Source of the DNA: Ruminococcaceae bacterium UBA6364
Lineage (GTDB): Bacteria > Bacillota > Clostridia > Oscillospirales > Acutalibacteraceae
Assembly (NCBI GenBank): GCA_002440045.1
Contig: DJRI01000041.1
Span: 1-8,087 of the forward strand
DNA: 8,087 nucleotides
Direction of reading: 5' to 3'
Shown: positions 1 through 6,304 of the stretch, one piece after another
Numbering within the stretch: position 1 is the first letter of the stretch
How the letters are laid out: the number at the start of each line of letters is the position of its first letter
Program-made: the position numbers and the translations under genes
Notes under the pieces: model-generated
What the model was told of the DNA's origin: nothing
What the model saw: only the letters and a program-made list of their open reading frames with translations
The model's database searches: none

Positions 1-834
1 ACAGGCCGTAAAATCAGCGGCGACTATGTTTATTATGCAGACGAGCTTATAAGCAAAGCCGGCTACAACTTTATGTTCTTCCAGGGCGCTATCGCGGGCA
101 TTTATATGAGCCGCAGCGTTACCAACGACGGCGTTGACCTTCCCGAAAGATGGATGCAGTCAAGAAGATACGGTTATGAAATCGCAAGAATGGCTCTTTC
201 AATGAACCTTACCGTAAGCGAAATCAAGAAAAACGACCTTCTTAACGTTGCCGACGAAATCGCTCAGTACGGCGAAAACGTTGACGATAACGGCAACAAA
301 ACATATTCGATTTGGTACGAAGGCTGGACTCCCGTTACAGAAACAGTTGTTTCGCCGAAGCTCAGCGTGGCAATGAAGAGCGTTAACGTTCCCGTTTCAA
401 ACGATATAATCGAAGCTGCGGGCAAGCTTAACCTTGCTAACTACTCAATCTATGTTTCGACCGACGATTTCGGCAACAAGTCTTATACAATCAAAACCGA
501 AGTCGGCTATATGGAGCTTGGCAACGGCATTTTCAAGACCGTATTCCTTCCCGGTGAAGTTTGCCAGGACCTTATAGTAGGCGGCGATTCGCTTACAGCG
601 GCAGGCTCTCAGAGCGGCAAAGACTTTGGCTACCCCTGCGTTACCGAGATATTCGGCGAGGGCACAAAGTGCTTCGGTCTTATGAATGACGCTATCGGCT
701 ACATTGTTCCCGATAACGACTTCACAATGGGCGACCCCGCTAACCACTATCACGAGTTTATCGGTCTCGGTCAGTATGTCGGCTCAACGCTCATAAGAGC
801 GCTTATGGAGCTTAACTCCGAAATCAAACGCTGA
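1..834 (+). CDS. Neutral/alkaline ceramidase-like protein, C-terminal part (5' end outside window)
   Basis: The frame is open from base 1, so the gene starts upstream of the window; 277 residues are visible and the ATG at 73 is internal. It resembles the neutral/alkaline non-lysosomal ceramidase N-terminal domain family, zinc amidases that release fatty acid from ceramide-like lipids. Family landmarks, numbered from the window edge: FMFFQGAIAG at about 24-33 (usual form F.QGAAGD), FLPGE at about 182-186, GLMNDAIGY at about 226-234, and a final YHEFIGLGQYVG segment leading into a helix at the C-terminus. The PGE glutamate and the tyrosine of the ND.IGY segment lie where I recall the family's later zinc ligands; the earlier histidine ligands would be upstream and cannot be checked. 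In bacteria such single-domain homologues are often annotated by similarity only, so the true substrate (ceramide, another N-acyl lipid, or none) is open. It converges on the peptide-permease operon and has its own terminator, so it is a separate transcription unit. Family call fairly sure; substrate unknown. Confidence 0.75.
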   Translation, partial: TGRKISGDYVYYADELISKAGYNFMFFQGAIAGIYMSRSVTNDGVDLPERWMQSRRYGYEIARMALSMNLTVSEIKKNDLLNVADEIAQYGENVDDNGNKTYSIWYEGWTPVTETVVSPKLSVAMKSVNVPVSNDIIEAAGKLNLANYSIYVSTDDFGNKSYTIKTEVGYMELGNGIFKTVFLPGEVCQDLIVGGDSLTAAGSQSGKDFGYPCVTEIFGEGTKCFGLMNDAIGYIVPDNDFTMGDPANHYHEFIGLGQYVGSTLIRALMELNSEIKR

Positions 835-866
835 TTGCGGTTGACGAAAATTAAGTTATAAAGATT

Positions 867-898
867 TCCCCTTGAGGCTGTCCTTAAGGGGATTTTAA
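867..898 (+). terminator. Intrinsic terminator of the ceramidase-like gene
   Basis: Bases 867-877 pair with 882-892 in an 11-bp stem (one G-T pair) closed by a CTGT loop. TTTTAATTT follows at once on the + strand. It lies 33 nt after the stop codon at 834. The T-tract is only on this side, so it acts mainly on the ceramidase-like transcript. Confidence 0.85.
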
Positions 899-928
899 TT
901 TGCATATAAACTGTTCTTGTCATTCAGC

Positions 929-963
929 AAAAAAAGCAGACGGGCGTTTTTCCCGTCTGCTTT
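929..963 (-). terminator. Intrinsic terminator of the oligopeptide permease operon
   Basis: GCAGACGGG (936-944) pairs perfectly with CCCGTCTGC (952-960), extended by three A-T pairs to 933-963, with a 7-nt loop. Read on the - strand, the stem ends in seven consecutive T (complement of 929-935). It sits 7 nt beyond the last stop codon of the operon. The other flank is also AT-rich (TTTATATTAATT), so it may also stop readthrough from the left. Confidence 0.88.
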
Positions 964-970
964 ATATTAA

Positions 971-2221
971 TTAGAATTCTTTAACAGTATAGCCATCTAA
1001 AACAGCCGAAAAAGAAACATCGCTGCAAGTGCAATTGACCGTGTTTTCACTGCACCAAACGGTAAACACACCGTCATTTTTAAGAGCACTCGCCTGCTCA
1101 TCACCGAAAGAGTCTGCAATATAATACGGTGATGCGTTCAACAGTATCTCGGCACAGCCGAGTTTTTTTGAAAAAGCGACAAGCATATTATTCGCGGTTT
1201 TGCTTTCGCCGTCAGAATTGATATAGGCTGTTCTGCTTTCGCCGTTTTCGTAGAGAAAGCAATACATTGCGTCAAGGTCCGAAAGCCTGAAGGTCTTAAA
1301 ATAAACTATCGCAAGGTCGCCCTTATAGTCCATAACTGCCGCTTCAAGCGGTGACGAAGCACTGTTCCTTTTGTCGATTATTTTAAGAGAATATTCTGTA
1401 TCGCTGTCGTCAAGGTTTCGTGTGAAGCCGTCAAAAGATGAAATGTTACCCTTTTTGTAGCCCGCAGAAACAAGCTCTTCGGCAATATAATCGGCAATAA
1501 AAGCGTTTTTAAGCCGATAAAAATCAATAAAAGACGATATTTCGTTTTCTTTTGCAAAGCTTAAATAATCTTCTGAAACACAAAGCTTGACGGTATTATC
1601 ACCCAAAAGCTTTAGGCTTATATCGTCTGCACTCTTTGTGAAACGCGTTACCGAGTTAATAAAGCTTTTCACCTCGGGTGCAAAAAGCGGGTCGGCAACC
1701 TTTGCCTCAACATCTGTCTGCGAAGCAAAAACCGAGCTGTAGCACTCATAAACGGGCGCTAAATAAATATCCCTGTTTTCGTGTTTTGCAAGCAGTGAAA
1801 AAGCGTTATAAAGAACCGAATCAACCTTTATTTCTTCATTCGGGTGAAGATTAATATATTTAACATTATTAACGCCGTCAAACTCGGCACCGTTTGAAAA
1901 AAGCCTGTAGGCATTTTCGCATATTTCGCTGTATTGGCGCGAAAGTTTTTTATATTCAGCCGAAACAGCAGTTTCCCTGCCCTCAAAATAATACTTAAAA
2001 ACAAATTCGGAACCGCAGTTTTCGGTGGAGGACGATGCAGAAACCGTGTTCCACCCTGCCTCGCGCGAGAGAAGCGAGGTAATTCCTTTAGTTAAGGTAA
2101 CTGCGGCCATTGCAAGAAGCAAAACAGCCGCAGCAAGTCTTAATTTAAAATGTTTTTCTGAAAGCTCTACTTTTTGGACGGGTTTTAGGTTCGGCGTGTT
2201 ATTTCTTGCCGTTCGCCCCAT
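971..2221 (-). CDS. Membrane-anchored protein, divergent ApbE-like domain, last gene of the operon
   Basis: 416 residues. A short basic cytoplasmic end (1-27) is followed by one hydrophobic helix at about 28-46 and then an exported domain (about 55-416); there is no lipobox Cys. I do not recognise a strict family signature, but the order of segments follows ApbE (FAD:protein FMN transferase): YYFEGRETAVSAEY at 77-90, a helix ending in FSNGAEFDGVNNV (108-120), VDSVLYNAF (133-141), DIYLAPVY (151-158), then the stretch I232-L270 containing ADYIAEELVSAGYKKGNIS, and NASPYYIADSFG (362-373) near the usual AD..(S/T) metal site. The usual HIIDP.TG motif is missing; TAYINSDGESKTANN (331-345) occupies that place. 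FMN transferase activity is therefore doubtful, and a binding or scaffold role for this exported domain is possible (inference). The ATG is 1 nt after the oppF stop, with GGTG 7 nt upstream, so it is probably translationally coupled to the ATPase gene. The operon terminator follows. Gene real; function uncertain. Confidence 0.8.
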   Translation of the reverse strand: MGRTARNNTPNLKPVQKVELSEKHFKLRLAAAVLLLAMAAVTLTKGITSLLSREAGWNTVSASSSTENCGSEFVFKYYFEGRETAVSAEYKKLSRQYSEICENAYRLFSNGAEFDGVNNVKYINLHPNEEIKVDSVLYNAFSLLAKHENRDIYLAPVYECYSSVFASQTDVEAKVADPLFAPEVKSFINSVTRFTKSADDISLKLLGDNTVKLCVSEDYLSFAKENEISSFIDFYRLKNAFIADYIAEELVSAGYKKGNISSFDGFTRNLDDSDTEYSLKIIDKRNSASSPLEAAVMDYKGDLAIVYFKTFRLSDLDAMYCFLYENGESRTAYINSDGESKTANNMLVAFSKKLGCAEILLNASPYYIADSFGDEQASALKNDGVFTVWCSENTVNCTCSDVSFSAVLDGYTVKEF

Positions 2222-2222
2222 A

Positions 2223-3542
2223 CTAAATCACCGCAAAGACAAGACACAAACAGAACAGCACAACAACCACAAGACGTGTTATAAGGCCGATTATTGCGCC
2301 CTTTTTGAACGCCTTGAAGTTTTTGAAGTGATGGAAGTGCCTGAAAACAAGTCCGGTGATAAGTCCCAAAATCGGAAGGAAGAAAGAAAGTATTGAATAC
2401 CATTTGCTTCCCGTGTCGTGAATGGGAGTTTCAAGAAGCTTTTCTTCTTCGTCGGTAAAGTTGCCGTTTTCTTCGGGGAGAACGTCGTTAGACGCAGGCT
2501 CATCGCCTTTGCCGATGTTAAGAGTCTGAAGCGGAACGTTTTTCTCACGCGTTGCCTTGTACTCTTCAATCTCTTTCTTATTGCCGTAAACAAAGTGGTC
2601 GTGACCTATGTTTACAAGCTCGGGCTTGTCCTCGCTGTAGTCGTGAACAGATGGGTCATAAGTAAAGAGCACTTTGTTTTTCTCAAGCTTCGGGTCGGGA
2701 ATCGGAATTGCCGAAATAAGAGAACGCGTATAAGGATGAAGCGGATAATCGAAAAGCTCCTCAGCGCTTGCAACCTCTACAATGTCGCCCTTATAAATAA
2801 CGCCGATATGGTCCGAAATAAAGCGGACTATTGAAAGGTCGTGGGCGATAAAGAGATATGTCGTTCCCTTTTCTTTCTGGAATTTTTTGAAGAGGTTAAG
2901 AATCTGAGCGCGAATTGAAACGTCAAGCGCCGAAATAGGTTCATCGGCAACAACAAGCTCGGGTTCCATAACCATTGCTCTTGCAAGACCGATTCTTTGG
3001 CGCTGACCGCCCCAAAACTCGTGAGGATACCTTGTGAGGTGCTCGGGAAGAAGTCCGACCTCGTTAATCATATTCTCAACTTTTCTTACACGGTCGTTTT
3101 CGTTTTCGTAAAGATGGAAGTTATAAAGACCCTCGGAGATTATGTAATCTACGGTTGCGCGCTCGTTAAGAGACGCCGCCGGGTCCTGGAAAACCATCTG
3201 AATATTTCTTATTACTTCGCGGTCAAGCGAATGAGGAATTTTGCCCGAAATGCGGACGCCCTTGTAAAGAATTTCACCGTTTGAACAGGGATTGACTCTT
3301 ATAACGGCTCTGCCGATTGTGGTTTTGCCGGAGCCCGACTCGCCGACGAGCGAAAATGTTTCGCCCTTATAGATGTCAAACGAAGCGTTTTTAACGGCGT
3401 GAACCGCATTATCGCCTTTGCCGAAGGTTATGTCAACATTTTTAAGGGATAAAAGGACTTCTTTGCCTTCCTCATTTATAGGACCGTGCTCGGGAAAATG
3501 AGCGGCGCTTGCCTGCTGTACATTTTTTTCTGCTTTACTCAC
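2223..3542 (-). CDS. oppF: Oligopeptide ABC transporter ATP-binding protein OppF (AmiF-type) with membrane-helix tail
   Basis: Cytoplasmic ATPase of a peptide importer, partner of the ATPase encoded just upstream (OppD). With start GTG 3542 it has 439 residues: Walker A GESGSGKT 67-74, Q-loop Gln119 in [15 protein letters not shown], signature WGGQRQR 177-183, Walker B with D200-E201, D-loop SALD 204-207, H-loop His234, then the oligopeptide-type C-terminal region ([16 protein letters not shown] at 269-284). The sequence follows streptococcal AmiF closely up to about residue 330. Two oddities: the signature serine is Trp177 (TGG codon at 3012-3014), and residues about 331-439 are an extra acidic linker plus two hydrophobic helices (381-400, 415-439), absent from AmiF (about 308 residues). 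Start choice: an in-frame GTG at 3551 overlaps the AGGAGG itself, whereas GTG 3542 lies 8 nt after it and gives an 8-nt overlap with oppD. Confidence 0.95.
   Translation of the reverse strand: MSKAEKNVQQASAAHFPEHGPINEEGKEVLLSLKNVDITFGKGDNAVHAVKNASFDIYKGETFSLVGESGSGKTTIGRAVIRVNPCSNGEILYKGVRISGKIPHSLDREVIRNIQMVFQDPAASLNERATVDYIISEGLYNFHLYENENDRVRKVENMINEVGLLPEHLTRYPHEFWGGQRQRIGLARAMVMEPELVVADEPISALDVSIRAQILNLFKKFQKEKGTTYLFIAHDLSIVRFISDHIGVIYKGDIVEVASAEELFDYPLHPYTRSLISAIPIPDPKLEKNKVLFTYDPSVHDYSEDKPELVNIGHDHFVYGNKKEIEEYKATREKNVPLQTLNIGKGDEPASNDVLPEENGNFTDEEEKLLETPIHDTGSKWYSILSFFLPILGLITGLVFRHFHHFKNFKAFKKGAIIGLITRLVVVVLFCLCLVFAVI
2226..2552 (-). other. C-terminal extension of OppF: acidic linker and two predicted membrane helices
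   Basis: Residues about 331-439 of OppF. The first 50 are Glu/Asp-rich and probably unstructured. Then come two hydrophobic stretches, about 381-400 ([18 protein letters not shown]) and 415-439 ([14 protein letters not shown] onward), separated by a His/Lys/Phe-rich loop. The pattern SFFLPI.GLI...V followed by a basic loop and GAIIG resembles small two-helix membrane modules common in Firmicutes (recalled similarity, not searched). Both ends of the tail would sit on the cytoplasmic side, fixing the ATPase to the membrane. Confidence 0.75.
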
Positions 3543-5301
3543 AATCCGCACCTCCTATATTAAATGATTTAATAAGCTTGCCGTGAATATCGTCAATAAT
3601 TTCGGGCTTTTCGACGTGGGGTGTTCTGGGATCCAAAAGCCACGTTTTGGCGTAGTGCGTGTCTGAAACCTTAAACATCGGCGGCTCTGCCAACGTGTCG
3701 ATTTTAAGGCAATAGGGGTTACGCGGGGCAAAAGCGTCACCGACGATTTTGTTGTAAAGTGACGGCGGTGTGCCCGTAATTGAATAAAGCTTTGTGTTCT
3801 TTTGGGCAAGCTGAGGAAGCGACGAAAGAAGCGCCCATGTGTAAGGATGCCTCGGGTCGTAGAAAACATCTTCAACAGTGCCGAGCTCTATTACCTGACC
3901 CGCATAAAGCACCGCAACGCGGTCGGCAACGTTGGCAACAACGCCGAGGTCGTGGGTAATAAACACAATCGTATAATTAAATTCCTTTTGAAGGTCTTTA
4001 ATAAGCTTTAAAATCTGAGCCTGAATAGTAACGTCAAGAGCGGTTGTCGGCTCGTCGCAGATAAGGATTTTAGGTCTGCACGAAAGCGCAATTGCAATAA
4101 CAATACGCTGTCTCATACCGCCCGAATACTGGAACGGATAATCGTCGAAGCGGTTTTCGGCATTCGGAATGCCGACCTTTTTCATAAGAATAAGCGCCTG
4201 TTTTCTCGCTTCAACCTCAGAGCAGCCCTGATGCTTTATGATTATTGAGGTAATCTGCTTGCCGATTGTTAAAATCGGGTTCAAAGAGGTCATTGGGTCC
4301 TGGAACACGGTAGCGATTTTTCTGCCGCGGATTTTGTCCCAATCCTTTGAATAGCGGATTTTTGCAAGGTTCAAAACGCATCTGCCGACATATGTTTTTT
4401 CATCTTCGCTTATATACTTAACGCGAAGCGCAACTTCGTCAAAAATGAGGTTAAGCTGTGCGTCGCTTTTAAGGTCAACGCCCAAAGTGAACGCTTCTTT
4501 AAAAGCCTTTAAAAGCTTTGAAACAAGCTGCGTGCGGTGGCGGTAATCATACCTTGCAACGGTAAGATATATTTCCTTGGAAATAACGGTGTTTAATGCC
4601 TTTGCTTCTTCGGAAATTTCGCCTTTAATTTCGCCCTCGCGCTTTGCTTTTAACTCGCCGAGCTTTTTCTGGTAGTCGGCAAGATATGCTTTATCGGAAG
4701 CAAGCGCCGTCTTGTGCGCTTTGATTGCGGCTGCTTTTTCTGCTTCGATTTTCTTAATTTCGGCGTCGCAGGCGGCAATTTTGTCGGAACATTCTTTGAT
4801 TTTATCCTTTTCCTTTGAAGTATCAAAGGTCTGTTTAAGGTTAAAAGCTTCTGTTCTTTCAAACTTTGCTGCACTGAGTCTTTCTTCAAAGGCGGCGTCG
4901 TCTTCGTCGCTTAAAGTGCCCTTCGCCTTTTTCTCGGCTTCGAGATTAAGTATCGCCTTATATGTCTGAGCGCCGAGCGCAAGCTTTGCGTACTCGTTAA
5001 GCTTAGAAAACGCATGATTTATTATTCTGTTTGAAACAGCGCCTTTGGGAGCGACTGTTTCCGAAAGCTCGTCGTCGTCAAAAACTATAGAGCCGTTGCT
5101 GATAAAGCCGTTGCTGTCGAGCATACCTGCAAATGTTTTTGTAAAAACAGATTTGCCCGAGCCTGACTCGCCGACTATTGCGATTGATTCGTTTTCATAA
5201 ATATCGAGAGAGATTCCGCGGATAGCCGTAAGTATTCTGCCGCGGACGCGGAACTTGACTTCAAGGTCCTTAACCGATAAAAGTACTTTTCTGTTTTCCA
5301 T
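3535..5301 (-). CDS. oppD: Oligopeptide ABC transporter ATP-binding protein OppD (AmiE-type) with large internal insertion
   Basis: 588 residues, against about 355 for streptococcal AmiE. It is the other cytoplasmic ATPase of the importer. Domains: Walker A GESGSGKS 44-51, insertion about 82-318, Q-loop Gln334 in [12 protein letters not shown], signature YSGGMRQRI 392-400, Walker B with D416-E417, D-loop ALD 421-423, H-loop His450, then the oligopeptide-type C-terminal region ([13 protein letters not shown] 484-496, GTPPSLY 510-516, [13 protein letters not shown] 546-558). All nucleotide-binding motifs are intact. On both sides of the insertion the match to AmiE resumes cleanly ([10 protein letters not shown] before, [17 protein letters not shown] after), so it is a true in-frame insertion and not a frameshift. 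The AmiE-type end lacks the cysteine cluster of many OppD/DppD proteins; only Cys530 is nearby. ATG 5301 has GGGGAGGG about 4 nt upstream and is 12 nt past the oppC stop; the 3' end overlaps oppF by 8 nt. Confidence 0.96.
   Translation of the reverse strand: MENRKVLLSVKDLEVKFRVRGRILTAIRGISLDIYENESIAIVGESGSGKSVFTKTFAGMLDSNGFISNGSIVFDDDELSETVAPKGAVSNRIINHAFSKLNEYAKLALGAQTYKAILNLEAEKKAKGTLSDEDDAAFEERLSAAKFERTEAFNLKQTFDTSKEKDKIKECSDKIAACDAEIKKIEAEKAAAIKAHKTALASDKAYLADYQKKLGELKAKREGEIKGEISEEAKALNTVISKEIYLTVARYDYRHRTQLVSKLLKAFKEAFTLGVDLKSDAQLNLIFDEVALRVKYISEDEKTYVGRCVLNLAKIRYSKDWDKIRGRKIATVFQDPMTSLNPILTIGKQITSIIIKHQGCSEVEARKQALILMKKVGIPNAENRFDDYPFQYSGGMRQRIVIAIALSCRPKILICDEPTTALDVTIQAQILKLIKDLQKEFNYTIVFITHDLGVVANVADRVAVLYAGQVIELGTVEDVFYDPRHPYTWALLSSLPQLAQKNTKLYSITGTPPSLYNKIVGDAFAPRNPYCLKIDTLAEPPMFKVSDTHYAKTWLLDPRTPHVEKPEIIDDIHGKLIKSFNIGGADCE
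3551..3556 (-). promoter_or_regulatory. Ribosome binding site deciding the oppF start
   Basis: A perfect AGGAGG lies inside the end of oppD. It is 8 nt from GTG 3542 but overlaps the first base of the in-frame GTG at 3551, so 3542 is the usable start. Confidence 0.85.
4348..5058 (-). other. About 235-residue insertion, partly coiled-coil, inside the OppD ATPase
   Basis: Residues about 82-318 of OppD, with no counterpart in AmiE-type ATPases. The middle part (about 115-240) is rich in Lys, Glu and Ala with heptad-like spacing (for example [17 protein letters not shown] at 181-197), suggesting a long helical hairpin; C171 and C178 lie near its centre. The later part (about 240-318) is mixed and probably folded, for example [16 protein letters not shown] at 245-260. 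The insertion lies after the strand following Walker A and before the Q-loop. I recognise no known domain. Confidence 0.8.
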
Positions 5302-5313
5302 AGCGCCCTCCCC

Positions 5314-6291
5314 TTACATATGCGTTCTCGGGTCGGAAGCGTCGCCGAGGTTCTGACCGACAACATAAAGAACGACCGTGATTATTGAGGAAATTATAAC
5401 GGGGCTCCAGAATTCAAACTGCCAGCCTGGTGTAACCATTGCGCTTTCGGCGGCATAAATAAGTCTGCCGAGAGACATATCTTTAAGACCCATACCGATG
5501 TAAGCTAAGAAAACCTCGTAAGAAATGTATGAGGGAATTTCGGTTGCAAGAAGAGTAACGATTATGGAGGTCATAAAGGGAAGAATATTCTTCATTGCAA
5601 TTTTTATGGTCGAAGTGCCGACGCATTTTGAAACAAGGTTATATTCCCTGTCGCGGATTATTATAACCTGCGTTCTTATAAAGTAGGCTATTGAAAGCCA
5701 CCCGGTTGCCGTCAGGGCGAGAACCATCGTCCAGAAGCTTGAAGTAAATATCATTATCATAACCGAGATAAAAAGAACATAAGGAATGTTGCCGATTATG
5801 TTATAAACCTCGGTCATAATGATGTCGACCTTTTTGGAAAATCCCCAGATAGCGCCGATTATAACGCCGACCGTCATATTGATTGCGGCGCAGACAAAAG
5901 CAAGAGTAATGGAAATACGCGAGCCGTACCAAACGGCGTCAAAGGTTGACTGACCCGAATCGCCCGTGCCGAGAATCCAGTGAATACTGAAACCGAATTT
6001 GTCAATAGCGGCAGAGGGCAAAAGGTGCTTTGCCGAAGAGTCCATAAGGTTGCCGAATTTGTCGTATTCGACAACTGCGGGGTAAACGTAAGTGAATATA
6101 AGTATTACGGCAAGAAGCGCCAAAATGACTATGTTAATTTTCTTTTTAAAGAACACTCTGAAAACCGAGTGCCAATATGAATAACGGGGAGCCGTTATTT
6201 TTTCCGATTCAAGGTCGCTGTGGTCAACTCTTGAAAACAGCTCTTTTTCGGAAAGCCCAAATTCTTTTAAATCTACGAGTTCGTTGTTCAC
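5314..6291 (-). CDS. oppC: Oligopeptide ABC transporter permease OppC (AmiD-type)
   Basis: 325 residues, close to AmiD (about 308). Inner-membrane subunit that forms the peptide channel with OppB. An AmiD-like cytoplasmic N-terminus includes TAPRYSYWHSVFR (33-45). Predicted helices lie at about 53-71, 125-149, 168-183, 187-207, 240-262 and 294-313, with an external loop at 72-122 ending in LGTGDSGQSTFDAVWYGSR, the variant of the family's GTD..G.D.F....G.R. The ATPase-contact (EAA) loop is EYNLVSKCVG (216-225) followed by ILP at 236-238; its alanines are replaced by Val-Ser, as also tends to occur in AmiD. The C-terminus DASDPRTHM matches AmiD's DASDPRTHR. The start is GTG 6291, 6 nt after the oppB stop; GAGGTGA spanning that stop serves as its ribosome binding site. 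oppD begins 12 nt downstream. Confidence 0.95.
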   Translation of the reverse strand: MNNELVDLKEFGLSEKELFSRVDHSDLESEKITAPRYSYWHSVFRVFFKKKINIVILALLAVILIFTYVYPAVVEYDKFGNLMDSSAKHLLPSAAIDKFGFSIHWILGTGDSGQSTFDAVWYGSRISITLAFVCAAINMTVGVIIGAIWGFSKKVDIIMTEVYNIIGNIPYVLFISVMIMIFTSSFWTMVLALTATGWLSIAYFIRTQVIIIRDREYNLVSKCVGTSTIKIAMKNILPFMTSIIVTLLATEIPSYISYEVFLAYIGMGLKDMSLGRLIYAAESAMVTPGWQFEFWSPVIISSIITVVLYVVGQNLGDASDPRTHM

Positions 6292-6297
6292 AGCTTA

Positions 6298-6304
6298 TCA
6301 CCTC
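6298..6304 (-). promoter_or_regulatory. Ribosome binding site for oppC, overlapping the oppB stop
   Basis: GAGGTGA on the - strand includes the TGA stop of oppB and lies 6 nt before the GTG start of oppC. This supports GTG 6291 as the start and suggests termination-coupled initiation. Confidence 0.65.

Noticed and set aside
445..753. 102-codon open frame on the - strand
   Set aside because: Antisense to conserved ceramidase-family segments; no ribosome binding site or family resemblance.
2025..2396. 123-codon open frame on the + strand
   Set aside because: Antisense to the start of the ApbE-like gene and the end of oppF, both of which have coherent membrane and domain features; its own translation is Arg/Lys-rich without recognisable pattern.
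2418..2834. 138-codon open frame on the + strand
   Set aside because: Lies wholly antisense to the conserved C-terminal half of oppF; its hydrophobic stretches are complements of acidic oppF codons.
3543..3551. Upstream GTG start for oppF giving three extra residues
   Set aside because: This GTG overlaps the AGGAGG ribosome binding site, so it cannot use it; GTG 3542 has ideal spacing.
3697..3756. Possible iron-sulfur cysteine cluster in the OppD C-terminal region
   Set aside because: Only one cysteine (Cys530) is present near the position of the usual cluster, as expected for AmiE-type proteins that lack it.
4712..4969. 85-codon Ser/Ala-rich open frame on the + strand
   Set aside because: Complement of the Lys/Glu/Ala-rich helical insertion of oppD; composition explains the open frame.
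4348..5058. Insertion in oppD considered as an inserted mobile element or intron
   Set aside because: It is fully in frame, has no terminal repeats, intron-like structure or transposase, and its composition resembles the surrounding gene.
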